Source: Capra hircus (taxonomy: Eukaryota > Chordata > Mammalia > Artiodactyla > Bovidae). From it: a stretch of 64,000 nt of DNA. Shown in pieces: positions 1 through 12,600 of this stretch. The stretch's first letter is position 1. Each line of letters begins with the position of its first letter. A program made the translations under genes and the position numbers. The stretch lies in assembly GCF_001704415.2 (NCBI RefSeq), contig NW_017189896.1, forward strand, positions 1 through 64,000, read 5' to 3'. A model generated the notes under the pieces. It was not told the DNA's origin. It was given only the letters and a program-made list of their open reading frames with translations, and ran no database searches.

Positions 1-1591
1 CACAAGGATCTGCAAAACCGTCTGTCTCGGCGGGAAGAATGTTCATGGCCAGGAATAGTAAACCTGAGAGAGATTTCATGGCGAAGGACGGGCGATCACC
101 TCGTCCCTGAACTCCGAGCGCATCTTCCCCGTTCTGAACCGTAGCGCGTCGAAGCAGAGCCCCCCACCTCTGGTTCTCCTACGGGCACAGGACGGGGACA
201 ACATTCCACAGAGTGGGGCACAGCTGACTCCCCGGTCCAGCGGCTGCAGGGGTTGGGGGACTCCGTGGGAGAATTCTGGCCCTGCGGTACACCTGCCCGT
301 CTGCAGCCGCAGCCAGCAAAAACGTGGCCATGGAATCGAGCGGGGGCCGCGGCCAGCATGGCGTCTGAGAACCGAGCGGGGTTCGTGGTGCAGGTACTGC
401 GAAGCCACTCAGAAGGCACGGGTGCCTGGGAGCGAGGGCCCTGGGAGGCCTTCCTATGGCAGCGGTGGCACGTTGCTGAGAGCCGAGGGAAGTAGGTGGA
501 GGGGTGGGTGGTGTTGGTCACACAGCCTAATTCCAGCACGTCACGAGTCTGGGAGGGGGAAAAAGAAATTCCAGGCCTTGAGCGGAGGACGTCATTTCCT
601 GTTGTTTTCTGCCTGTCCAGGCTCGGCTGATGCTGTAAGCAAAAATACTTTGTAAGAAAGGATTTACAGAAACGACCGCGAAAAGCGTCGCTGACATTTC
701 GGGGGAATTAAGATAGACAGGTGGTGTGACAGGCGGCGGGAAACACACATAGTCAGTTCTACAGGGAGGGGAGGGCCAGGATACCCAACCCCGCGCCGCA
801 GGACGCCGGAGGCTTCTCAGACGAGGTGGAGGCTTCTAGAGGAGCCGCGGCCGACCGGCGGGCGGGGTGCACCGGCCCCTGAAATCAGCCACAGTGGGGA
901 AGGGTGGGAGGGCGGAAACCTCTGACCACTCGGCAGCAGGGCTCACGGTGACTCGGTTCATCAAACCGCACTGTGCCTCCATTGGGTGCTCGGAACTGGG
1001 GGACCCTACGTGCGGACACCTTGCCCACTCCCGCGACGACACACGTGTTTGCACACGCACGGGCGTGTGTGTGTGGGGAGGGGTGCTGATACAGGAGGTG
1101 GGAGATGTCAGAGAAGGGGATGGGTGCTTCTAGAAGTTGCGAGCCGAGGCTGCTGTGCAGCTGCTGGTGTCTGCCGGGCCTCCTGCTTGTAAACCCTCAG
1201 CATCGATTCCACAAACAACCTTCAGTGTTTTAGGAAACTCACCCTGCGTCCCCCCGCCCCCGCCCCCCGTCCTAGCGAACCGCCTGCTGTACCGTTTTCC
1301 CACACTCTACAGCCATCCTCGGCAAGGAGAGTCTCGGCAGGGTTCTGAGCCCAGCCTGGAAACGTCCCTTCTGCTCACAGGCGGGGGTCACGGAGCTGCG
1401 TTAGCCCCAGGACGGCTGGGAGATGTCCGCTGGGGGAGAGGAGCTGACCGTGAGCGCTCTCTCCCTACCAGCTTTTCCTGTTGTCCGTCACATGGCCCTG
1501 AGCAACTTCACGCAGGAAGCTTTCCTCTGCTCTCGCCAAAGTGCCCTCAAGCTAAGGTTTTCAGGCTGTAATTATCTGGTCAAGGGTGTAA
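1..1591. other. UPB1 intron 6, left edge, no gene recognised
   Basis: GC-rich intronic sequence. No UPB1 exon, RNA gene or clear repeat is recognised. A TG/CA-rich patch sits near 1035-1075 and a C-rich tract near 1250-1270. Confidence 0.5.
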
Positions 1592-1775
1592 GGGCTTCCC
1601 CATGGCTCAGTGGGAAGGAGATACGGGAGACACGGTTCCGGGGGGAAGATGCCCTGGAGGAGGGATTGGCAACCCACTGCAGTCTTCTTGCCTGGAGAAT
1701 CCATGGACAGAGGGGCCCTGGTGGGCTACAGTCCACGGGGTTGCACGGAGTCGGACACCGACTGAGCGGCTGAGC
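1592..1775 (+). repeat. Bov-tA SINE
   Basis: The element has a tRNA-Glu-derived head (GGCTTCCCCATGGCTCAG) followed by the BovA unit, with CTTGCCTGGAGAATCCATGG and a tail like GAGTCGGACACCGACTGAG. It lies in UPB1 intron 6, antisense to the gene. Confidence 0.85.
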
Positions 1776-3068
1776 GGGGTGAACGCTGTGGGAGCTGCTC
1801 AGACAAGAGGCTTCCAAAAGACCCATCAGCGCTTCAGTCGCCAGCAGAAACACACCCTCCCTGGAGGGCACGAGCGGGTGGGACCACTGCTGTCCAAGGA
1901 AGGAAGACGGACAGCCGTTCACGAAGCCAAGGTCACGAGCCATCACGCGTGTTTTATGTTGAGCAGCTTCTGTTTGCTTAACTGGGGCTGATGAAAGCCC
2001 AGAAGTGCTCGGACGGAGAGGTGACATCTGAGTCCAGGCCACGGCTGTGTCCCTCCCAGCCTGCGCGCGGCTGTGCGCCGGGGGCACTGGCTTCAGGGAC
2101 CCCCTCTGGGTGATGCAGCTCGCTGTGTGTGTAACACGTGGCTGCTCCGCGGCGTGGCCCGGGGCGTCTGTCCAGGCTTGCTGGCTGGACGACCAGGAAG
2201 CACTCTTCCTCACGACTCTCAGGGGACGTTGTCACAGTGGCCACGCTGCCCGCTGCCTCTCTGGGGGTGGGGAGGAGACCCCAGACGTGACCGCCCCCTT
2301 GTGCCCAAGGGCGCCCCCTCCCCCAGAAGCAGACAGGACGGGGTTGTTCTGTAAGGGACGGCCGTGCAGATCAGCGTGCTGAGGGAGGGGGCCCCACTTT
2401 CAGCAGCAAGTTCGAGGTGAAATGACGGCCATGTCCCCACATTTAAATTTCGGAAATCTTGTGGAGAGCGAGGGCAGGAGTGACAGGGTGGGCCCCCAGG
2501 GGACTGCAGGCTGCCCCCCGAGCTGCCCCCCTCCACTGGGGATGGACACTCCCCCTCCCCACACCCGCCAACCCCCGCCTCCGATGACACGGCAGACCCC
2601 GGAATGCTCTGGGGAAGCGAGCTGGGGAGGGAGGCATTCGCACAGATGCCCGGAGCTCTCCTCTCCTTGATGAGGCAAAGCTGGAAACCACCCACTGCTG
2701 GGGAGGGTGAAGCTACGAAAGGGCGCTGGTGCCGGTCACTGGCAGCCCAGCGAGCGCCCCGGGGAGGCCCGGAGCCCGCCCCCGCCCCTGTGACAGCAGC
2801 TTTGTCTGCTCAGGGATAAGGCTAACACCACGTGGCTGGGTAAACGCAGGTGGCAGAGACCCTTGACTGATCTCTCAAGGACCCTGTCAGCTCGGACCCT
2901 TCCGTCGTCGCCCGCCCGCGCGGGACGGGAGGGGAGCCAAAGCTGCTCGGGTAACCCCCGATGCTCCGGCCCTTAGAAGGGGAGCTTTCCCGAATCCTGC
3001 CAGCGGGCCCTGCCCGAGACCTCACCGCAGCCAAGGACGGTGTTTCGCAGCAGGGCACTGCTGTTCAG
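1776..3068. other. UPB1 intron 6, unique GC-rich sequence
   Basis: No exon or recognisable repeat was found. C-rich tracts occur near 2500-2590. Open frames here are chance frames of GC-rich DNA. Confidence 0.4.
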
Positions 3069-3281
3069 CATGGCGTGTCCGAGTCTGGGCGACCCCTGGG
3101 GACTGCAGCCCGCCAGCCGCCTCTGTCCGTGGGGATTCTCCAGGCAAGGACACTGGGGTGGGTTCCCCTGCCCTCCTCCAGGGGGATGGTCTTCCCGACC
3201 CAGGGACCGAACCCGCATCTCCTGCGTGTCCTGCATCGGCAGGTGGGTTCGTGACCACGTAGCACCACCTGGGGAGACCCC
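3069..3281 (-). repeat. Bov-tA SINE
   Basis: Reverse-complement Bov-tA. The BovA part carries CCTCTGTCCGTGGGGATTCT and the tRNA-like B box appears as CAGGGACCGAACCCG. It ends in CCACCTGGGGAGACC, just 3' of UPB1 exon 6. Confidence 0.85.
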
Positions 3282-3461
3282 TCAGCTCTTCGAGGCGGGG
3301 ACTGTAACGGACGCCTAAGTTGGCTGGCCCTAGCACTCACCGTCCCAGGGCTCGGGGACGTTGCACATCCCGGTGGTCACCTGCCTGCTCTTCACCCAAC
3401 CCGCCTCTGCGCCCCGAAACCCGGCCCCCGGGCCCCCGCCGAGCCCCTTGGGCCCAGTGAC

Positions 3462-3631
3462 CTGAGCGCTCCGATGGTGGCGGAGGGGTTGAAGATGATT
3501 TCGGCCCCGTTGATGCTGAACATCAGCCAGTTGAGGGGGTGGTGCCGCCCGTAGCAGATGTTGACGGCGATCCGCCCGAACTGGGTCTGGAACACGGGGT
3601 GGCCCAGGTTTCCCTCCATGTAGTACGTGGA
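3462..3631 (-). CDS. UPB1: UPB1 coding exon 6 (catalytic Cys233)
   Basis: This 170-base exon encodes residues 208-263 plus two bases of codon 264. It starts STYYMEGNLGHPVFQTQFG after the acceptor cttccag and holds the nucleophile Cys233 in NICYGRHHP. It ends at ATIGAL with AG of the next Ser codon before gtcact. The donor is weaker than the others (CTCAG|gtcact). The next exon, expected to start ESLWPIEARN, was searched for between 1 and 3461 and is not there. Confidence 0.96.
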
Positions 3632-6600
3632 CTGGAAGACAGAGGGCCGCGGACAGATGCTCAGAGCTGCCAAGCTTCCCTTTTCTTAGGCTTGACAGAA
3701 AAATGAAAGCATCGCCCGTCCTCCCGAAGGGACACTCCTGGTATGACTCTAAACTCCAAAATTTCAGACCACTTAGACTAAAAATAAAAAAAAAAAACCC
3801 AAACCTGAAACCCAGGCACCACATGAGCAAGCTCGCCCGAGGGGAAAGCACCGTGGCTGGAGCCCCTGCCCACAGACCTGCGGTGACGAGGCAGAAAGCC
3901 CCCAGAGCTTCTTCCCGCAGTATGTCAAGGATAAACTGGGTGAGGTTTCATCCCAGCATCACTAGAGGCTGAGGCGTGTGGTCAACGTCCTCACCAGCCA
4001 TCTGTACCCCGCCGGCTTGGGGGGGGGCACACGCCAACATGTGTGATCTGAGCCACCGACCAAGGCCCATCTGAGACTGGAATTCCTCCCAGGGAGTGCC
4101 CTGTTCCACGGGCCTCCCTGGACACACTGCCTGGGGTCAAGGACGTCTCCCACGGCCAGTAGGCAGGACACAGTCCTGGCAACTCTGCAGCCTCCTCGGG
4201 GTGCCGGCCAGGGTCCCACACAGGTCCGCTCCCTGCCTCTGCCTCCTCCCGTTAACCTCAAAATTCGGCCGAGCTGGGCAGCAGCCAGGATGTGTGCACC
4301 GCGTGGACATGCAAGCAGGTCCTGGTGCACCGAGACAAGCCCGTCGCTCTCTGCGGGGAGCTCAGGGTTAAACCAGAGTGAGCAGGTTCGGGGGCACGTC
4401 TTGCTGCCCCCTGCCTCCAGCGGTCCCTGGGGCACGCTGGGTGCTTCTTTCTCCTCTGGGGGCCTCGGCCAGCTCTGCACACCCCTTCACGTCTGCCCGA
4501 CCGGCCTGGGAGCAGCTGGGACCCTCGCAGCTGGGGAGGGCAGAGGGCATCACACCCTGAACAGCTGTACTTACTGCAGACCCAGTTCAGACTTCAGATC
4601 TCAGGCATTAGGCGAGGTCCATTTCCCGCCAGCCAACGTCCACCTCCCTCCACCCACGATGGGCGTTAACCAGTTAGGACAGCCAACCAGTTAGGCCCTG
4701 AGCAGGGGCTGAAGCCCTGGCCTACACACCTGCGCTCAGACGCGCAGCCCTCACGGCCACCTGACACTCAGACCCCGGGGGAGCCCCAGACAAGGATCCC
4801 CCCCCACCCCCAAACAGGGACCAGACCTTGACGGACGAGGCGCTCAGGGCCTGCAGGGCCCGGCGGTCGCCTCACGCGTGTGCCCCGTCGGTGCTGGTTT
4901 TAACTTATGTGCTGCTTTTCTTTCCCTCTTTATTTTTTAAATTATGGAAGTGTGATAACACACTGACGGGAGACTTGGAAAATAGAGGACAGAGTGACAT
5001 ACAGCTTACAATTTTTTTTTTTAAGTAAACTAAAATTTTTAGCTGGAGTTTCAATATCAAACTCTCAAAAACCTGAACAGAATGAATATCCAGACAAGCA
5101 GAAGGTCATAGTAGACCTGAAAACATGCTCCTTACTTTCAAGAAGAATTCCAGGAGGCCAACTCGGGTTATATTTTTAAAAATATTAATATATGCAAGAA
5201 CATAGCCCTCTGTGCTAAAGACACGTGGGGACTCGCCCGGGACGCCCACTGTACCCCAGGCGCCTGCGTGACGCAGGGCGACGCGGGGAAGTCACACCAT
5301 GCGGCGGCCGGGCTGCTCACGGGCCCAGGCGGGGTGGCTCACCTCGTTGAAGTCGCCCACTCTGGGGATGTGGTTCTTCCTCGTCTTGCCCAGGACCGCT
5401 CCGGAGCTGGCGACGACCACAGCCGTGTTCCACAGGACGTCCCCATGGGCCGAGTCTCGCTCCAGGATGGGGGACACCACCACCATGCTGTGCTTCCTCG
5501 CCAGCTGGAAAAACAGACGTGGTGCCACCCTCCTTTCAAATCGCGCATCGGACATTTTTACGGAAGGATTCGAGGGTCCTCCTAGATAACGTCTGGGCTC
5601 CGCGCTTTCTCTATGCTTGTCCTTTTAAAGACCAAATGCCAGCGCTGTTCTGATGCCCAAGCTTAGCTACATAGGAGCCGGCTTCGTCCTCGGGCACCCC
5701 CGCTGGGAGTGGACGGCCGGTGCAGCTGCTGTGGGGAACAGTAGGGCCACGCCCCCAAAAGTAAACCCAGAACGACCCCAGGACCCCCGATCCCACTTCA
5801 GGGTCTCCCCAAAGACCTGAAATGCATCCTACAAGCGAGAAGAACCGTTTCTTCACCTCATGTACCGTGTGCCACGTTACAAACGGCGGGACACGACTTA
5901 GTGACCGAACGACGTCGTCTGCACCAACAGGCGAGATACTTTACTCTGATTTTAGATGTTTCTTTCATGTGGCACGATTCGATGCCATCAGTTTGCGTTG
6001 CTTGAATATGACATGTCCGTATAATCTTCTCCTCCCAGAAGCGCTGTAATCCTTGATTTCTCCTTGATCCAATATCTAGGAGAGAGAGCTTCAGTCTCCC
6101 ACTGGCTGCGTTTTTGCATTCTCTGTGTTGTTGTGGTTTATACTTTTATGGGTAGTTGCTGGTCGTACGTAATATTGGTCTGGGATCAGCTGGTGTGCAG
6201 GATATGAGCTCCCCAAGCAGGGGCTGAGCTCTGCCCCCGGCAGGGGGAGTGCAGAGTCTGGACCTCTGGACCGTCACGGAAGTCCCACTCTCCCGATTCT
6301 TAAGCAGTCTACACTTAAACAGTTCTAGTCAGAATCAAATCACTTGACATTTCCATGAGCCTGGGCTTATATCAGCACTATACGGGTTATATCAGGATTT
6401 CTGAAACACTGAACATAGCCCTGGGGACCTTTCTAGTGTGGCTAAGGCTGATTTCCTAATTCTAAAGGGTGCAGAGAGCAGTCTTACGTTTTCCAACCCT
6501 GTGACCCCTCGACAAAGATCACAGACCCCGCAGTACAAATAAAATAAAAGCAAGCCTTCATACCACTTCCCACAGACCTTCAGACCCGGAGGCAATAACG

Positions 6601-9600
6601 AGACAAGACGAAAAAAGCAGATAAGGAGCGTTGACCAGGGTGTGGGGAAACGGGAACCTTCATAAAATGCCAGCAGGAGTATAAATGATGTTGGGTTCCT
6701 CACGGAGTTAAACACAAGCGCCACAGGGCTGGCAGCTGAGTGGGAGAGTGCGAGTGCTCACCCATGCCCCCAGCAGCGCTGCTCACGCCAGCCAAGGGAG
6801 GGGCAACCCCACCAGATAAAGCGTGGCGTGCACACGCAGTCGGAGAAGGCAAAGGCACCCCTCTCCAGCGCTCTTGCCTGGAAAATCCCATGCACGGAGG
6901 AGCCTGGCGGGCTGCAGTGCCTGGGGTCACAAGGAGTCGGACACGACTGAGCGGCTTCACGCATGCTTGCAGTTCAGTATTGTCATTTTGTTCAGCTGCT
7001 CAGTCGCGTCCAACTCTTTGTGACCCCATGGGCTGTAGCCTACTAGGCTCCCCTGTCCTTCACTACCTCCTGGAGCTTGCTCAAACTCATGTCCATCGAG
7101 TCGGTGATGCCATCCAACCAGCTCATCCTCTGCCGCCGCCCCCTTCTCTTCCTGCCTTCGATCTTTCCCAGCATCAGGGTCTTTTCTGACAAGCTGGCTT
7201 TTTGCATTGGGTCGACAGAGTATTGGAGCTTCAGCATCAGTCCTTGCAACAAACATTCAGGGTTGATTTCCTTTAGGATGGACTGAACGGAGTGTTGTCC
7301 AGCCTTAAGAAGGAAGGCGGTCCTGGCCCATGGGTGAAGTGGCTGTGGTCTCTGACGTGGATGAAACTGAGGACGTCATGCCAAGTGAAACCAGCCAGGC
7401 GCAAAAGGACCAACACTGCAGACGTGCACTCAGGTGGGGCATCGAAAGCAGTCGAATTCACAGAGACCAAGCGGGTCAGGTGCCCGCAGCTGGAGGTGGA
7501 GCGGGGTTGATACGTGGCTGGAGGGTTTCGGGCCTGCAAGACGACGACTTCTGGAGGCCTGTCGTGCAACGCTGTGAAGGCACTCACCACCCCTGACCAG
7601 GACGCCTAGGAGTGCTTGAGGTGACCGGAGACGTGGTTTCTGCCGCAGTGTGCACGCTCAGGCACGCCACACGCTCTGCCACCCCGCGGACTGCAGCCCC
7701 GCCAGGCTCCTCGCCCCTGACAGCACCCAGGCAAGAATACTGGCGAGGGTTGCCATTTCCTCCTCCGGGGGATCTTCCCAACCCAGGGACTCAACCCTCC
7801 TCTCCTGCAGTGGCAGGGAGATTATTTACCACCAAGCCACCTGGGAAGCCCTTTTAGCGCAATAGAAAGAGGAAAACCAGGGCTTTCTCTGGCAGCACAG
7901 TGGTTAAGACTCTGCGCTTCCACTGCAGGGGCACAGGTTAAGATTCTACACGCCTCTTGGCGCAGCCGAAAAAAAAAAAGATTAAAAAAAGGAAAAAAAA
8001 TCGTATGTCTCATCTACCCAAAAAAAACCAGAAACCCAGAACCCAACCAAACATAACTCTTCGATACCAGATTCCTTTTGTCTCAAATGAGAACTGCAGG
8101 ATCTGGGGGCCAGGAGGAGCAGCCCCAGCCGGTCATCTGAGCTCAGCCCGTTGCTACCCCCGACCTCAGCGACAGGACGGTGACCGTACCGCAGGATGCC
8201 AGGAGTCACGCGGGGGTGGCCGTGGCCCTGGGGCCCTGATGTGGACACGGGTGCCCTGGACCAGCACACTCCCATCCTCCTTCTGCCCTTTCTTCCTCCC
8301 GTCCTGGTTCAGGCACGCCGTCTGCGATCACTTCCTGCCTGGTCCTTGTCATCTTCTTGTCCGAGGCACAGAACCGACCTAGTGGCTGGGAGGCATCCCC
8401 CTACAGCCTGAGAAGAGGGCTGCTTGGAATCACGGCTCGCTATTGACAGGGTCACTGTGGTCACAGCGCAGCTCCAAAAGCCCCGAAATTTCCATAGGAA
8501 TGACGGGAGTTTTCCGAGGTGAGAGTGAGCATAAGCCACCGTGTGGGACGTCATGGGGGTTTTGGGGGTGGCGCTCCACGGAGACAGTTCAAGAAGCATA
8601 ACGTCCATCGCTTCAAAGGGCAGCAGTCCGTGGTTTTCAGCACACTCAGAGTTGTGCAACCGACACCACAACCTAATTTTAGAAATTTTTCAACGCCCCA
8701 AGCGGAAACCCCGTCCCCGTGAGCATCCCTGCTCATCCCTTCTCCCCGCTTAGCCCCTGGCAGCCACCGACCTGTTCTCTGCCTCCACACAGCTGCCCTT
8801 CCTGGACAATGCATAGAAACAGAATCTTGGAACACACTATGAGGTTTAAATAAAGAAAAATGAGGCCCGGTTTCTACACTGATGAGACGGGCCACACCTG
8901 TCAGGCCCCAGCAAGTGGGGTACAGGGCTCTGGCCAGGGACGCGGGCTTGACCCTAGTCCCCAGGTGCCAGGGCCACCCCTTGCTGGCTGCAGACCCTGC
9001 TCTGGGCGGGTCACCCCCAGGCCACCTCTGCGGGCTGCAGCTCCCTCACTTAAAAAGCCACGACGGGGAACTTCTCTGGAGGGTCCAGCAGGGAAAAATC
9101 GGCCTGCCAATGCGGGGAACACGGGATCGATCCCCGGTCGGGGAAGATCCCACCTGCCGCAGAGCAACTAAACCTGTGCACCCCGACTAGTGAGGCCGCA
9201 CTCCAGACAGCAGCAGGAACGGCCACCGCCAGAGCCGGCACCCCTGGGGCCCGGGGGGCCCAGCTCGAGGGAGCCCCCACTCGCCTCAACGCAGCAACGG
9301 AGGCCTAGCGCGGCCATGAATAACCTGAATTCATTAATGTCATTTTCTAAAAAGGCATGAAGGGCCCCTCTGGCTCTGAAACTGATTTCAAGTGAAAGGA
9401 CACTTGAGGGAAAAAAAGGGCAATAAATAGTCTTATCTGCTCTTATCTGCAAAACCAGAGCCAGGCGGGCGCACTTGCCTTGGGGCAGGACCACCCCGGC
9501 CGCGGAGGCCACGCTCTGACCCGCACGTGTCCGCCGCCCCCAGGGCTGGCTTGCCGGCTGAAGGCCGCTTAACGTCTTACCTCTTGACAGAACTTGATGG

Positions 9601-12600
9601 TGGGCCCGTCCTCCGCTGACTCGGCAAATTCCGTCCACGGAAGCTTCTCTCTCGTACAGAAAGCAAAGGGCATCGCTGTGGAGAGGAGGCAGGCCAGAGT
9701 CACACCCAGGCTCAGGGCCTCCGAGGGGCCCCTCGGCCTGGTGCGGGGGCCTGCCTCCTGAGCCCACCCCCGGCTGTGGACGACGGGCAGAGCCCCCCCT
9801 TTCCCGGCTTCTAGGGCAGAGGCCAGCCATCCTGCCTACGGTCTTAGATACACTTGCAGCAGAAAGCTGAACAAACGCTTGCACACCCAGGCTCACAGCG
9901 GCCGAAAGATGGAAATGACCCGGGTCCATCAGCGGACGAATGGCTGGCCGGCGGTCCACCCGCTCGGTGGGACACTGTGCTGTGTGCTCAGGCGCGTCCG
10001 ACCCTTTGTGACCCCGTGGACCGTAGCCCGCCAGCCTCCTCTGTCCATGGTGATTCTCCCAGCCAAGGATACTGAAACGGGTGGCCATTTCCTTCTCCAG
10101 GGGATCCTCCCGACCCAAGGGTCGAACGCACGTATCCTGCGTTGGCGGGCGGATTCTTTACCGCTGAGCCACCTTATTCAGCCTTAAAAAGGCAGGAAAT
10201 TCTGACACTTGCTCCAACATGGGTGGACCCTGAAGACAGTAGTTCAGTTCAGTCGCTCAGTCGTGTCCGACTCTGTGCAACCCCATGAATCTGAAGACGT
10301 TGCGTGCGGTGAAATAAGGGAGACAGAGGAGGACAAGCGCTGCACGGGTCCACTCACGTGGGGCGCCCAGGACAGGCAGGTTCACGGAGACAGAGAGCGG
10401 AAGGACGGGTGCCGGGCCTGGGGGGGCGCGCAGAACGACGGGCTGCTGTTCAAGGGGCTGGAGCATCAGTGGGCAGGTGAGAAGGCTCTGCACGCGGACG
10501 GTGGCGATGGTTACACGACAATGTGCGTGCGCTGAATGTTACGGAACTGAACCCACCAAAAAATGGTTAAAATGGTCAGCTTTATGCTATGTCTGTGCTA
10601 CCAAAAGGTCAACCACACACACACAGCGGGAGCCCCTGGTGGCTCAGCAGTAAAGAATCCGCCTGCCAATGTGGGGCATGCAGGTTCGATCCCTGGGTCG
10701 GGAAGATCCCCTTGGAGAAGGAGATGGGAATCCACTCCAGGACTCTTGCCTGGAAAGTCCCATGGACAGAGGAGCCTGGGGGCTACAGTCCACGTGGTTG
10801 CGAGAGTCAGACACGATTTAGCGGCTAAACCATATGTGAAACAATTCTGTACAAGGTACAGCCAGAAACTGCTGGCGGACCTGCAGGTCGTTACGAGCAC
10901 AGCCGAGGCTTCTTGGAGACGGTGTCCGAGGGTCCCCTCCCACGTCCATAGGAATGCTCCTCCTCCCGGGGGCTGAGGCCTCTGCAGGACAGAGGAGAGC
11001 CGTTCGTGTAATGGCCCCAGCAGAAGTCTGGGACATGCTGGATGGGCCGAGCGCTCTCCGGGGATAAAAGCATGCTTTCTGTCCTCTCTGGATAGATGAT
11101 GCCCCACCATCGAGAGGGCCAGCTCAGCAGGAAGGTTCATAACTCACTGAGGTTTGTGTGCTTTAAAAAAAAGAGCGAGCAGGTACACACACGTGCGGTA
11201 ACAATTCAAAGAATGCCAGGGCCCCAGATTCTCAGCGGAGGTTTCCCCTGCGGGGGCGGAGGGGGCTGGCAGCGGGTAGGCACCAGGGAGGCACGCACTC
11301 CGGCCGAGCGTGCTCCACCACCTCGCGCACACGCTTCCACGTCCGCTGGTCTGCTGGCGCTCTCCTGCGTCCCCGGCGAGCTGGAGCCCCGGCCGCGTGG
11401 TCACTGGCTCTTCTGGACTCATCCTCCAGGTGATCGCTTCCGCACCCTTTGCCCACTTCCTGCCGAGCTGCTGTCTTTTCCTTCGTGACTTGGAGCACTG
11501 AATTCCTTCTTTGGACCAATTCCGTGCAGAGTTGGCCCTCTGTACCTGTGGGTTCCCCCACCAGCTGAGGGTGGAAAATGTTTGAAAAAAAAAAAATCCA
11601 CAACATTCCGAAAAAGCAGAACTTGAGGTTGCCACACAGAGGCAACTATTTACTTGGCATTTGCACAGTGTTAATGCCACTGGACAGCTCTGAAACTGAC
11701 CGGCCTGCAGCGAAGGTTTGTGGGAAAGCTGTGGGATGTGGCCGAGGAGGCCTTTACCTGGTTGCTGCACAGGGCGTGTGTGGCCTCACTGTCATCAGCT
11801 GGCGACCCAAATTGGCACCTGCATGGGGGGCTTGCCATGTACCTCTGCAAGGAGTAGATGACTGTGCTGTGGCAGCTGCTGACCCCCAGCACCCCCTGCA
11901 GGAGTTCACTGTCAGAGCAGAAATGGGGCACTCTGCCCCGGGAACCTGGCAGGACAGGTCTTCAGGGAGGTAGGTGTTCTCAGAGGCTGATGTTATGAGC
12001 CAGCTCCTGTATGCCCTCGCGTCTAGAAAAGCACGAGAATCCTTTGTGGTGACGACTGTTCCCCCTGAACAGAAGCTTCACGAGACCAGCAGAAACTTTC
12101 TACCAGAAAAACACATGCGTGCGCTCCCCCGTAACCAAAATCACACAGAGACTGACCTTCCCCCGCTACCCCTTCGGAGCAGCTTCTCAGAGCTGTCTGA
12201 GGGGCTGTCTCCTGGGCTGCAGTCCTCATATTGCCCCCAATAAAACTTAACTCTCACGTGGCGCACTTTTTTTTTTTAAGTTGTCACAGTCTTTCCCAAA
12301 CCCGGGCTGCGTGCCCAGCACGGTGCCAGGCCTGGTGAGAGGCAGCCTGTCCCCTGTGAGGTGAGCGTGACTCTTCATCCCACAGAGGAGGAAGCGGGGC
12401 ACCAGGCTCCCCAGTCCCTTCCAGTCCCTGGCAACCTGGGAGGACGGTGGCACCACAACCATCTCGGCCGCCCGGGACGTGGCCCACGGAGGCAGCGAAG
12501 TGGGCAGCGGACTCTGCCAGAAGCAGCCCCGGGGGCCTCGGCATCGGGCTCAAGACTCCCCAGGCTCCTTGGGTGAAGACGGATGAGCTATTTTAAGGAA

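Larger units (their letters stand above)
9858..10620 (+). repeat. L1 3' end, interrupted by two SINEs
   Basis: A single old L1 3' end in three pieces. The first (about 9858-9977) has CCGAAAGATGGAAATGACCC and CAGCGGACGAATGG. The second (10173-10239) has TTATTCAGCCTTAAAAAGGC. The third (10293-10620) has GGTGAAATAAGGGAGACAG, GATGGTTACACGACAATGTG and AAAAATGGTTAAAATGGTCA. A Bov-tA at 9978-10172 and a BovA fragment at 10240-10292 inserted later. Confidence 0.7.

Noticed and set aside
1..3461. UPB1 exon 7 or later exons
   Set aside because: Looked for the ESLWPIEARN, ANHCFTC and GYFYGSSYV blocks on the minus strand and found none. The 3' exons are outside the window.
9168..10118. 316-aa minus-strand open frame, the longest in the window
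   Set aside because: It overlaps UPB1 exon 4 in a different frame and runs through an L1 3' end and Bov-tA. The exon-4 frame matches UPB1, this one matches nothing.
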